Origin: Sphaeroforma sirkka
Taxonomy: Eukaryota > Opisthokonta > Ichthyosporea > Ichthyophonida
NCBI GenBank assembly: GCA_001586965.3
Contig: LUCW03000142.1
Span: 1 to 45,000 of the forward strand
DNA: 45,000 nt
Direction: 5' to 3'
Positions 21,251 to 35,592 of this stretch are shown one piece after another (position 1 is the first letter of the stretch; every line of letters begins with the position of its first letter). The notes under the pieces are model-generated. The model was given only the letters and a program-made list of their open reading frames with translations, was not told the origin of the DNA and did not search any database. Position numbers and translations under genes: made by a program.

Positions 21251-21469
21251 CTACCTCAAGAAGCAACGTGACCTCTGTGCTGTGGGAAAGAGACATGGTC
21301 CCACCGACATGATCCCACCACCCCCATAACCTGTAATATTATAAACAGGTTCAATATCCACAACCGAAAAATGGTACAGATCCGCAAAATGGCGAGCTAT
21401 CATAACAGGTCGCGCCCCAGTATCATTATAGATGGCCACCTCTATGTCTTCGCACACAGCATGAGTCAC
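21251..21469 (-). pseudogene. Aspartic protease of second Ty3-like element
   Basis: DIEVAIYNDTGARPVMIARHF has the DTGA catalytic motif with Asp at 21424. A glycine-rich flap-like stretch follows (NITGYGGGGIMSV). The frame is lost after about 70 residues. It lies directly after the gag zinc knuckles. Confidence 0.7.
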
Positions 21470-21516
21470 CGGTTCCGTCCACGCGTCTGCAAGTCATCCG
21501 GTCGTAGCCACAGCAT

Positions 21517-22408
21517 TCATCTGCTGGGGACAATCCGATCGCCAATGGCCTGTCTGATTACAGGCATGACACTTAGGGCACGCAGGGCTCTTATGTCGTA
21601 GTTTGCATGTGGTACACTGCGGTGTCGCAGGCAAACGAGGCTCATATGCTCTATTGGGCGTATATGAGCGACCCCTGGAGGGGTCATACGAAGATCTCGC
21701 CCTTCTCGGGGGAGCAATTTGACGAGTGGTACTCGCTGTATTTAGTGTTATGTGTATAGGAGTTTCCCCTTTGTGCTGCCTGTTGAGACCGAGGTGGGGG
21801 AGTAGGCCCCCCCTTCAAGTGTGTCGCTTGATATGTCGCACTGTTTGTTGAGTTGGCATTTGTCCCCCTATACCCATATGTTGGGGCCGGTTGGCGGGGG
21901 TTAGCGTTCATACATTTAGAAGCAATACCATTTTTGTCTAGTTCATTTGTCAAGACTTCCACCGTTAAACCCGTATATGCATTCGTGACAAATTTACGCA
22001 CACAATCATGCAACTCCCGAAGGCGACGGCCGAGTGTAACTAACTCATGATTATAAACACTACACAACGGGTCACGCACCGATGGATCGGTATACACACT
22101 TAATAACACCATGTGCTCAACTTTGCCTTTACAATCAGCCAGAAGTCGGATATCCGCACACACCTGAGCCCACGTAATCTAAACCCTTTTGTGGCAAACC
22201 CAACGAGAGGTGTGGAGCCCCCCCCATCCAATACAGGAGCACCAAACATCGGAGGTGGACCCTCCGGATACACCGGTGCAGGACAATATGCAGCCACTGT
22301 CTCAATCGAGTAGTAGGCCATTAACTGATCTGACCAAGTGTACTTACGCTCATCACGGCGCCGAAGCTCCCAATATCCCCTTGTGCGCCAACGAAAATGT
22401 TCATGCAC
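21517..22408 (-). pseudogene. gag: gag of second Ty3-like element
   Basis: 22408-22100 (from ATG at 22408) and 22163-21684 are two frames of one gag, joined by a one-base shift near 22155. It has a Pro/Gly-rich segment (APVYPEGPPPMFGAP), then LGRRLRELHDCVRKFV and a Pro/Gln/Ser/Asn-rich region. Another shift near 21700 leads to two zinc knuckles, CTTCKLRHKSPAC and CHACNQTGHWRSDC, followed by a stop and the protease. It would bind RNA and assemble the particle. Confidence 0.75.
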
Positions 22409-24734
22409 GACATCCGACTGCCTATCCGCAATAAACTACCTACATCGAGTGCTGCTGTATACAAAAGGCCCACCCGCCGGCATATTGTGTTCATTATGGG
22501 CCACTGCCCATTGACTATATGTGTCGATTACAAAGACTGAAATCACTCAATTATCCTTACAAGTGATTGTATGCCGCTACGAGAACCACAGTTTTCTGTT
22601 TCAGTATATATGCTCGCTCTCACCTTGTGTAGCAACAGTATACTGTTATATTTAATGCATTCGCTCTCAACTTGTGAATCAGCATTCCTTCTCCACTTTC
22701 TTACTGGTCTTTGAAATAGCAAAAGTACAATGAGACGCCCTGTGCTGTTCAATGAATCGCCGCGGATGTATTCTATTGCCCAACACACAGTTCTGGGTTT
22801 GTTAATAACGTATTATATCTTGCCATCTAAACTTAATTAATAGGTATTTGATGTGTGATTATTATATGTGCAACGCACTAGTGAAGCTATGATAGTCACA
22901 TACTTGAATCCTCACTGTAATTCTAGGTAACTTGTAATACTAGGCAACCTGTAATTCTAGGTAACCTGTAATTCTAGGTAGCCTGTAATTTTAGGTAACT
23001 TTGTAATTCTAGGTAACCTCCGGCAGTCGTTTTGCATAAAAACTTTTGATGTGTACTTCATATTTTATTTGTCGTATCGGTGCTGTTTTCAGCCATAAAT
23101 TGGAGCCCAGTTTTCTTTTTATAAATGAGGAGTGTTAAAAATACCGGTGACGGTTTAGTTTAATTTGTGCGCGTGGTCCCGATTTATACGATTTGTAAAC
23201 GACTAACACAAGTTGCTTTGCAAGTTTTATATCTGATTTCTATTACATGCTGTAGGACTGTTCGACTAAGCAGAATCCCGGCTTTGGTAGAGAAGGAAGA
23301 TATTGATTAAACTTAAATTGGTTGCGTCAATGTCCAACTTTAGGACGGAATAACACATTTCGGAAGAAAAAAAATGTCTTAGGGGTGCTCGGCTTATCGG
23401 CTCAATGAGATATCGTTTCACAATCAACTAATCAAATGTGGAAGTTGTTCGATAAGACGAGGATGTAGCGAACGACAGGACTGTGGTACCTGCCAGTAGG
23501 GAACAGCGATGAGTTGTGACCACATGGGAGAATCGGTCTACCTGAAGGATGGTCCATGAATGTTAGTTAGGTATGTCTCGGAGCATCCAACCAGTGAACT
23601 TGAAGGCACAACCAGTATGATTATTTTTGACAATTCATTCTGTTGTGAGTGTGTTGACCTTCAAATCAAAATTCATCAGTATCACGCCAGTTATCACTCC
23701 GTCATACCAATCACGAGCTCCTGCAACCTTCTGTTACTTTTAAATTTGTTTCTTTCATGTTTGTGGTAGTGGTTGAATGGTACAAATATTCAAATAATAC
23801 AATTGTAGTTAGATTTAATGGCCATAGCCAAGATTCAATGGCCATAGTCTCATTCGACTCAGAATTTGCGGTACTCGGCCCAAATGCGATAAACCCTCAC
23901 GTGCAATTGCTGCAAAGAACTTTATATTTCTATTCGTTTTACTTACTTCCACCTTCCTGGCCAAATATGAGATCTAATTTTACTTTCTCTTCACTAGTTG
24001 GCAAGTGAATTGTGCTCTATGATTGACTCAATTGGCTAACCAAGCCATTCAATTGCTAGAAAGAATTTCGTATTCCCTCCCGGCTAAATTTTGAGGGATC
24101 TGACTCTGCATTTTCTTCACTGGATGGGAATTGATACGAGACATCATCTCACCGAAATCCAGCCAGGCCGAAGAAGTCATGACGCATGGTGATGAGAGAT
24201 GCAGGTTCTGCTTTTGCTGTACCAAAAAATGCCCTTCTTTGCCCAAAAGTCACTACCAAGGTGACCACTTACACACAGCAGTCCTCAAGATAAAATCATT
24301 TAAAGCTTTAGGATTTTTATACATAGCTGACCAATGCGTCCTGAACTGTGAGCTAAGGTATCGACGATATCTGAAGAAGCTGTGAGATAATCCAGTCACA
24401 ACAGGTTGTAGCATTTATGGCGCTAAAACGCAACACGTAGGGCGGATGCTCGTTTTGTACCAACTGACTCAGAGCGAGACGTTTCACACATTTCGAGATT
24501 ATTGATTATTAACGCCGTGTCAAACTTAACCCCAAGCATAAAACATCTGATAAACTACTTCAGGCTTTGTTTGAGACCCAGTAGTATTCGACCGCATCTC
24601 AAGCATATCCGAATCCATAGTATATTTACTGATGAGAAGACAGTAAATCGTTAGGCTTACGCGCAGTAATCCACTGTGTACTGTATAGCAGATAAAAATG
24701 TTCTCGCCAATTGCAACTTGCGTATTACTTGCTC
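22409..24734. other. Non-coding region 3' of the ERp44-like gene
   Basis: No frame here looks like a protein. It contains the 22915-23018 minisatellite. The boundary of the second Ty3-like element probably lies in 22409-22800, but no LTR was recognised. Confidence 0.55.
22915..23018. repeat. Minisatellite, about six copies of an 18-bp unit
   Basis: Tandem imperfect copies of CTGTAATTCTAGGTAAC with single-base variants (AGGCAAC, AGGTAGC, TTTTAGG). Confidence 0.9.
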
Positions 24735-24740
24735 TTTATT
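24735..24740 (-). terminator. Poly(A) signal of the ERp44-like gene
   Basis: TTTATT on the plus strand is AATAAA on the minus strand, 112 bases after the stop codon at 24852. It is the first canonical signal downstream. Confidence 0.55.
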
Positions 24741-24851
24741 TCCGACAGAACACTACCCAGAGCGCCTGTCAATACGTATACATATCCTATTCACTATCAA
24801 AATCTCTACCTCACGCGGTACTTTTGCACCGACAAAACAGACGCGAGAGAA

Positions 24852-24973
24852 CTACAACTCATCACGATTTCCCACAAACGAATATCGTCGCTTGCTCGGG
24901 CCCAGCTTTTCAAATTGGGATTCACCCTCGGGTTCGGCATCCATCGCACGCTGTGCGTTATTTTGCTTCTCGG
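24852..24973 (-). CDS. ERP44: ERp44-like exon 13: C-terminal tail with RDEL
   Basis: After the acceptor ATGTACAG, in the phase left by exon 12 (one base plus two), it reads through an acidic stretch to [13 protein letters not shown] and ends VGNRDEL, stop TAG. Human ERp44 ends with a very similar FQKLAPS...RDEL block, so this is the true C-terminus. RDEL is the KDEL-receptor retrieval signal. Confidence 0.88.
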
Positions 24974-27900
24974 CTGTACATGAGATACAAATCCACGATA
25001 CAGATTAACACAACGATGTTAACTGCAGATGGCTACTGTCTGTGACTATCACATGACCCAAGGACTGATATACATACTAACTTACTACGGTACACAAGAT
25101 CATACTAACTTACTACGGTACACAAGATCATACTAACTTAATACGATATACAAGATCATACTATTTTAATACGGTACACAAGATCAAACTAATTTAATAC
25201 GGTAGGCAAGATAAATACAAGAAAGACCGCAAGGCGGCTGTTACATGGGGTGTGACAAAATCGAGCACACGCTGAGAACTGTGTCAAAGCGTAGCCGCAG
25301 ACAAAGAAACCTAATAGTGAAAGGCACATTAGACCTTCAATCTGCATCATCATGGAATAGGTAGGTACATAGCTATTGTATGTAGTACTGCTACGTGGGT
25401 GCCATCATGGGATGGGTAGGTACATAGCTATTGTATGTAGTACTGCAACGTGGGTGCCAGAGGGTCAGTATACCTTTCTGGCTGCCAACACTAGTGTCAT
25501 TGAATCAAAGGCATCGCAATATACCTTTCTGGCTGCCAAGTACTGATGCATATGTCGCATCATATGTAGAATCGTAGCTTGATGTAATTCTTTTGATGAC
25601 ATATATTTTTATATGTGAATATATACATGACATTGCACTAGCGGGTAGACATAGTATGCGCCTGCAAGTCACTACATTCGCCATCACGAATACGTCGAAG
25701 TGTAACTATCTGTACGTACACTAAAGAGAAACCTAAGTACATTTGGCAGTTACTTCAGATAGATATCAGGCCCTAACCTTCAGAGATAGCTACCACGATT
25801 ATGAATTATCTGAGTTGAATTAAACCACACTCCATAATACAAACAAATCGAAGTGAGTCAAAGGTATCAACGCGCGAGTATGGCGTAAAGAGCTACAAAG
25901 GCAAAAAACGTATACATACATATATACACACACACACACACACACTCACACACACAAATATATATATACATATATTGAAATATACAAATATATACATAGA
26001 CATACTTATATAGACATTTATGCCTTAATACAAACTATATATGAATATACAATGACAGGTAACACGACACATACAAGCAGCAGCAGCTTCGGCGTGGTTC
26101 TTCTTCATATCCTCGACCAGACCTTTCTGATACTCGTGTGCATTCCCGGTCAAGGCCTATAGGGGAACAATATACGAGTTAGCAATCAACAGGTATACTA
26201 AAGGTGGCACTAGCTACATACATCTCTACTTGACATCTCACGAGGTAAAGTCGAGCACTAGCACGTGCATGAACTATAAGACCAATCGTCCATGCAGCGA
26301 AATATACTACAACCCAACATAAATATACACTACAACCCAACATAAATATACACTACAACCCAACATAAATACATACTACAACCCAACATAAATATACACT
26401 ACAACCCAACATAAATATACACTACAACCCAACATAAATATACACTACAACCCAACATAAATATACACTACAACCCAACATAAATATACACTACAACCCA
26501 AATATAAATATACACAACAACCCAAATATAAATAAATACATACTACAACCAAATATAAATATACACTACAACCCAACATAAATATACACAACAACCCAAC
26601 ATAAATATACACAACAACCCAACATAAATATACACTACAACCCAACATAAATATACACTACAACCCAACATAAATATACACAACAACCCAACATAAATAT
26701 ACACTACAAACCCAAATATAAATATACACAACAACTAACCTAAATATAAATATACACTACAACCCAAATATAAATATACACTACAACCCAACATAAATAT
26801 ACACAACAACCCAAATATAAATATACACTACAACCCAATATAAATATACACAACAACCCAACATGAATATACACTACAACCCAACATATAAATATACACT
26901 ACAACCCAAACATAAATATACACAACAACCCAACATAAATATACACAACAACCCAACATAAATATACACAACAACCCAACATAAATATAAATATACACTA
27001 CAACCCAACATAAATATACACAACAACCCAACATATAAATATACACTACAACCCAACATAAATACATATACACTACAACCCAACATAAATATACACTACA
27101 ACCCAACATAAATATACACAACAAACCCAACATAAATATACACTACAACCCAAAACATAAATATACACTACAACCCAAATACAAATATACACTACAACCC
27201 AACATAAATATACACTACAACCCAACATAAATATACACAACAACCCAACATAAATATACACTACAACCCAACATAAATATACACAACAACCCAACATATA
27301 AATATACACTACAACCCAACAAAAAAATATACACTACAACCCAAATATAAATATACACTACAACACAACATAAATACATACTACAACCCAACATAAATAT
27401 ACACTACAACCCAAATATAAATATAAATATACACTACAACCCAACATAAATATACACTACAACCCAACATAAATATACACTACAACCCAACATATATATA
27501 TACACAAACAACCCAACATAAATATACACTACAACCCAACACAAATATACACTACAACCCAACATAAATATACACAACAACCCAAACATAAATATACACA
27601 ACAACCCAACATAAATATATACACTACAACCCAACATAAATATACACAACAACCCAACATAAATATACACTACAACCCAAATAAATATATACACTACAAC
27701 CCAACATAAATATACACTACAACACCAACATAAATACATACTACAACCCAAAACATAAATATATACACTACAACCCAACATAAATAAATATACACTACAA
27801 CCCAACATAAATATACACTACAACCCTAACATAAATATACACTACAACCCAACATAAATATACAACAAACAACCCAACATAAATATACACTACAAGCAAC

Positions 27901-30900
27901 CCAAAACCAACATAAATATACACTACAACCCAAACATAAATATACACTACAACCCAAACATAAAAATATACACTACAACCCAACATAAATATATACAACA
28001 ACCCAAACATAAATACATACTACAACCCAACATAAATATACACTACAACCCAACATAAATATACACTACAACCCAACATAAATATACACTACAACCCAAC
28101 ATAAATATACACTACAACCAACATAAATATACACAACAACCTAAACATAAATATACACTACAACCCACAACATAAATATACACTACAACCCAACATATAA
28201 ATATACACAACAACCCAACATAAATATACACTACAACCCAACATAAATATACACTACAACCCAACATAAATATACACTACAACCCAACATAAATATATAT
28301 ACTACAACCCAACATAAATGTACACTACAACCCAACATAAATAACACTACAACCCAAATAAATACATACTACAACCCAACATAAATATACACTACAACCC
28401 AAACATAAATATATTACTACAACCCAACATAAATATACACTACAACCCAACATAAATATACACTACAACCCAAATATAAATATACACTACAACCCAACAT
28501 AAATATACACTACAACCCAACATAAATATACACTACAACCCAACATAAATATACACTACAACCCAACATAAATATAAATATACACTACAACCCAACATAA
28601 ATATACACTACAACCCAACATAAATATACACTACAACCCAAACATAAATATACACTACAACCCAACATAAATATACACACTACAACCCAACATAAATATA
28701 TACACTACAACCCAACATAAATATACCTACAACCCAACATAAATATACACTACAACCCAACATAAATACACACTACAACCCAACATAAATATACACTACA
28801 ACCCAACATATAAATATACACTACAACCCAACATAAATATACACTACAACCCAAACATAAATATACACTACAACCCAACATAAATATACACTACAACCCA
28901 ACATAAATATATATACAACCCCAATATAAATATACACTACAACCCAACATAAATATACACTACAACCCAACATAAATATACACTACAACCCAACATAAAT
29001 ATACACTACAACCCAAATAAAATATATACACTACAACCCAACATAAATATACACTACAACCCAACATAAATATACACTACAACCCAACATAAATATACAC
29101 TACAACCCAAACATAAATATACACTACAAACCCAAATATAAATATATACACTACAACCCAACATAAATATAAATATACACTACAACCCAACATAAATATA
29201 CACTACAACCCAACATAAATATATACTACAACCCAACATAAATATATATACACATAACAACCTAAACATAAAATATACACTACAACCCAACATAAATATA
29301 CACTACAACCAAAACATAAATATACACTACAACCCAACATAAATATACATACAACCCAACATAAATACACTACAACCCAACATAAATATACTACAACCCA
29401 ACATAAATATACACAACAACCCAACATAAATATACACTACAACCCAACATAAATATACACTACAACCCAACCCAAATATAATATACTACTACAACCCAAC
29501 ATAAATATACACAACTACAACCCAACATAAATATACACTACAACCCAACACAAATAACACAACATACACATAAATACAACCCAATATAAATATACACTTA
29601 CAACCCAACATAAATATACACTACAACCCAACATAAATATACACTACAACCCAAATATAAATATACACTACAACCCAACATAAATATACACTACAACCCA
29701 ACATAAATATACACTACAACCCAACATAAATATACACTACAACCCAACATAAATATACACTACAACCCAACATAAATATATACACTACAACCCAACATAA
29801 ATATACACTACAACCCAACATAAATATACACTACAACCCAACATAAATATACACTACAAACCAAATATAAATATACACTACAACCCAAAACATAAATATA
29901 CACTACAACCCAACATAAATATACATACACTACAACCCAACATAAATATACACTACAACCCAATACAAATATACACTACAACCCAACATAAATATACACT
30001 ACAACCCAAACATAAATATACACAACAACCCAACATAAATATACACTACAACCCAACATAAAAATATACACTACAACCCAACATAAATATACACTACAAC
30101 CCAACATAAATATACACTACAACCCAACATATAAATATATACACTACAACCCAACATAAATATACACTACAACCCAACATAAATATATACACTACAACCC
30201 AACATATAAATACACACACAACCCAACATAAATATACACTACAACCCAACATAAATATACACTACAACCCAACATATAATACACTACAACCCAACATAAA
30301 TATACACTACAACCCAAATATAAATATACACTACAACCCAACATAAATATACACTACAACCCAACATAAATATACACTACACAACCCAACATAAATATAC
30401 ACTACAACCCAACATAAATATACACTACAACCCAACATAAATATACACTACAACCCAAACATAAATATATACACTACAACCCAACATAAATATACACTAC
30501 AACCCAACATAAATATACACTACAACCCAAATAAATATATATACAAATAAATACATACATACAACCCAACATACAACCCAACCCAACATAAATATACACT
30601 CAACAACCCAACATAAATATACACTACAACCCAACATAAATATACACTACAACCCAACATAAATAACATACAACAACATAAATATAAACAACCCAACATA
30701 AATATACACTACAACCCAAATAAATAAATATACACTACAACCCAACATAAATATACACTACAACCCCAAATATAAATATACACTACAACCCAACATAAAT
30801 ATACACTACAACCCAACATAAATATACACTACAACCCAAATATATAAATATACACTACAACCCAAATATAAATATACACTACAACCCAACATAAATATAC

Positions 30901-33900
30901 ACTACAACCCAACATAAATATATATACAACCCAACAAATAACATAAACCCAACAATAAATAACATAAAACATAAATACACTACAACCCAACATAAATATA
31001 CACTACAACCCAACATAAATATACACACTACAACCCAACATAAATATACACTACAACCCAAATATAAATATACACTACAACCCAACATAAATATACACTA
31101 CAACCCAACATAAATATACACTACAACCCAACATAAATATACACTACAACCCAACATAAATATACACTACAACCCAACATAAATATAATATACAACCCAA
31201 CATAAATATACACTACAACCCAACATATATATACACTACAACCCAACATAAATATACACTACAACCCAACATAATAAATATACACTACAACCCAACATAA
31301 ATATACACAACAACCCAACATAAATATACACAACAACCCAACATAAATATACACTACAACCCAACATAAAATATATACTACAACCCAACAACAACCCAAC
31401 ATAAATATACACTACAACCCAACATAAATATACACTACAACCCAACATAAATATACACTAAATACATAAATACATAAATATACACTACAACCCAACATAA
31501 ATATACACTACAACCCAACATAAATATACACTACAACCCAACATAAATATACACTACAACCCAACATATAATATAACAACCCAACATAAATATACAACAA
31601 CCCAAATATAAATATACACAACAACCCAACATAAATATACACTACAACCCAACATAAATATATACACTACAACCCAACATAAATATACACTACAACCCAA
31701 ACATAAATATACACTACAACCCAACATAAATAAATACAACCCAACATAAATATACACTACAACCCAACATAAATATACACTACAACCCAACATAAATATA
31801 CATACAACCCAACATAAATATACACTACAACCCATAAATATAAATATACAACAACATAAATATATACAACCCAACATAAATATACACTACAACCCAACAT
31901 AAATATATACACTACAACCCAACATAAATATACACTACAACCCAACATAAATATACACTACAACCCAAATATAAATATACACTACAACCCAACATAAATA
32001 TACACTACAACCCAACATAAATATACACACTACAACCCAACATAAATATACACTACAACCCAACATAAATATACACTACAACCCAACATAAATATACACT
32101 ACAACCCAACATAAATATACACTACAACCCAACATAAATATACACAACAACCCAACATAAATATACACTACAACCCAACATAAATATACACTACAACCCA
32201 ACATAAATATACACTACAACCCAACATAAATATACACTACAACCCAACATAAATATACACTACAACCCAACATAAATATACACTACAACCCAACATAAAT
32301 ATACACTACAACCCAACATAAATATATACTACACAACCCAACATAAATATACACTACAACCCAACATAAATATACACTACAACCCAACATAAATATACAC
32401 TACAAACCAACAATATAAATACAACCCAACATAAATACAACCCAACATAAATATACACTACAACCCAACATAAATATACACTACAACCCAACATAAATAT
32501 ACACTACAACCCAACATAAATATACACTACAACCCAACAACATAAATATACACTACAACCCAACATAAATATACACTACAACCCAACATAAATATACACT
32601 ACAACCCAACATAAATATACTACTACCCAACCCAAATATAAATATACAACATACAAACCCAACATAAATATACACTACAACCCACAACATAAATATACAC
32701 TACAACCCAACATAAATATACACTACAACCCAACATAAATATACACTACAACCCAACATAAATATACACTACAACCCAACATAAATATACACTACAACCC
32801 AACCCAAATAAATATACACTACAACAATATAAATATACACTACAACCCAACATATAAATATACACTACAACCCAACATAAATATACACTACAACCCAACA
32901 TATAATATACACTACAACCCAACATAAATATACACTACAACCCAACATAAATATACACTACACTACAACCCAACATAAATATACACTACAACCCAACATA
33001 AATATACACTACAACCCAACATAAATATATACAACCCAACAAATATACAACAACATAAATATACACTACATACAACCCAACATAAATATACACTACAACA
33101 ACATAAAATACATAACATAAATATACAACCTACAACCCAACATAAATATACACTACAACCCAACATAAATATACACTACAACCCAACATAAATATACACT
33201 ACAACCCAACATAAATATACACTACAACCCAACCCCAACATAAATATACACTACAACCCAACATAAATATACACTACAACCCAAACATAAATATACACTA
33301 CAACCCAAACAATATACATACACTACAACCCAACATAAATATACACTACAACCCAACATAAATATACACTACAAACAACCCAAATATAAATATACACTAC
33401 AACAACCCAACATAAATATACACTACAACCCAACATAAATATACACTACAACCCAACATAAATATACACAACAACCCAACATAAATATACACTACAACCC
33501 AACATAAATATACATACAACCCAACATAAATATACACTACAACCCAACATAAATATACACACAACCCAACATAAATATACACTACAACCCAACATAAATA
33601 TACACTACAACCCAACATAAATAAATATACACTAACACAACCCAACATAAATATACACTACAACCCAACATAAATATACACTACACTACAACCCAAATAT
33701 ATATATACACTACAACCCAACATAAAATATACACTACAACCCAACATAAAATATACACTACAACCCAACATAAATATACACTACAACCCAACATAAATAT
33801 ACACTACAACCCAACATAAATATACACTACAACCCAAACATAAATATACACAACAACCCAACATAAATATACACTACAACCCAACATAAATATACACAAC

Positions 33901-35537
33901 AACCAAATAAATAAATATACACTACAACCCAACATAAATATACACACTACAACCCTAACATAAATATACACTACAACCCAACATAAATATACACTACAAC
34001 CCAACATAAATATACACTACAACCCAACATAAATATACACTACAACCCAACATAAATATACACACTACAACCCAACATAAATATACACTACAACCCAACA
34101 TAAATATACACTACAAACCAAACATAAATATACACTACAACCCAACATAAATATACACTACAACCCAACATAAATATACACTACAACCCAACATAAATAT
34201 ATACACTACAACCCAACATAAATATACACTACAACCCAACATAAATATACACTACAACCCAACATAAATATACACTACAACCCAACATAAATATACACTA
34301 CAAACCCATAATATAAATATACACTACAACCCAACATAAATATACACTACAACCCAACATAAATATACACTACAACCCAACATAAATATATACTACAACC
34401 CAAACATAAATATACACAACAACCCAACATAAATATACACTACAACCCAACACAAATATACACTACAACCCAACATAAATATACACTACAACCCAACATA
34501 AATATACACAACAACCCAACATAAATATACACTACAACCCCAACATAAATATACACTACAACCCAACATAAATATACACTACAACCCAACATAAATATAC
34601 ACTACAACCCAACATAAATATACACTACAACCCAACACAAATATACACTACAACCCAACATAAATATACACTACAACCCAACATAAATATACACTACAAC
34701 CCAACATAAATATACACAACAACCCAACATAAATACATACTACAACCCAACATAAATATACACTACAACCCAACATAAATATACACTACAACCCAACATA
34801 AATACATACTACAACCCAACATAAATATACACTACAACCCAACATAAATACATACTACAACCCAACATAAATATAGGGTTTAGGGTTTTAGTACCCCCAG
34901 CCACAAAAAAAAAAAACAACCAGGCTTAATAATGCTAGGATTGTATTCCATATATGGTCTTTTAGGGTCTGGATTAGGGTTATGCCGTTACCTTGTCCAC
35001 CGCCAGGCCCTCTTTGATGTCTCCGGTGATCTCGTGCTCGAGGCGAGCCATCTCCTTCATGCACACGTCCTTGCACGTGAAGTGGTCGTGTTTGCACGTG
35101 TACTTGATCACAGGCCCAGTGGGAGAGCACTCGCAGCGACCTACAACACAAACAGGGGCGAGTTAATACAGACAGTGGTTTAGAAAGGAAATACAGACTG
35201 CGTACGAAGAGATGCTGACTTAGAAAGGAAATACAGGCTGCGTACGAAGAGATGCCATGGTAGAGGCGAGGTTTGAGAGGATATACATAATACGTATATG
35301 ATACGCTTATGGTGAGGATAGACTTAGCGTTTACTGGAATACCAGGAGTAGGCATAGTATGCACGTGTCAGTCGAGCAACCGACCTACCCGGTACGATTT
35401 GGTGTGCAGAGAAAATACACCATTCGGAGGATACACACCATATATCAAGCAAAACCACAAGTACAAGCACAAACACAAACAAAAAAAAAAAAAACATATT
35501 TCCATACACGTATATATATAGACAGATAAATATACAT

Positions 35538-35592
<55 letters not shown>

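Larger units (their letters stand above)
18224..22408 (-). mobile_element. Second Ty3-like retrotransposon, diverged and truncated
   Basis: In minus-strand order: gag N-part (22408), gag with two zinc knuckles (about 21600-21540), protease DTGA (21424), RT with YMDD (20332), RNase H (19673-19000), methyltransferase-like domain with ANPPW (18920-18460), and a charged tail to 18224. No integrase and no LTRs were found in the window; the element stops where the copia fragment begins. Frameshifts and stops are frequent. It is not a copy of the 7837-16027 element: the proteins are only distantly alike, and codon use is more GC-rich. Confidence 0.85.

Noticed and set aside
18961..21601. Several plus-strand open frames opposite the second Ty3-like element
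   Set aside because: They are shadows of the minus-strand RT, RNase H and protease, which carry the recognisable motifs.
25073..25212. CRISPR-like array (regular repeats)
   Set aside because: Units are contiguous without unique spacers, and the locus is an intron of a eukaryotic gene.
25867..25892. Alternative last exon after a good acceptor (TTTGTAG), giving a short tail ending ILAR and TGA
   Set aside because: It fits the phase of exon 12, but the exon at 24973-24852 also fits and encodes a clear ERp44-type tail with RDEL.
26445..34007. Many long minus-strand open frames reading [22 protein letters not shown] proteins
   Set aside because: They are translations of the 23-bp minisatellite, which lacks stops in any minus-strand frame. 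They have no start context, no independent composition and change frame with each indel.
34983..34991. Gene ending just after exon 11 with the codons for VTA and TAA
   Set aside because: GTAACG is a usable donor and the true ERp44 tail is found downstream in phase. A protein ending here would lack its retrieval signal.
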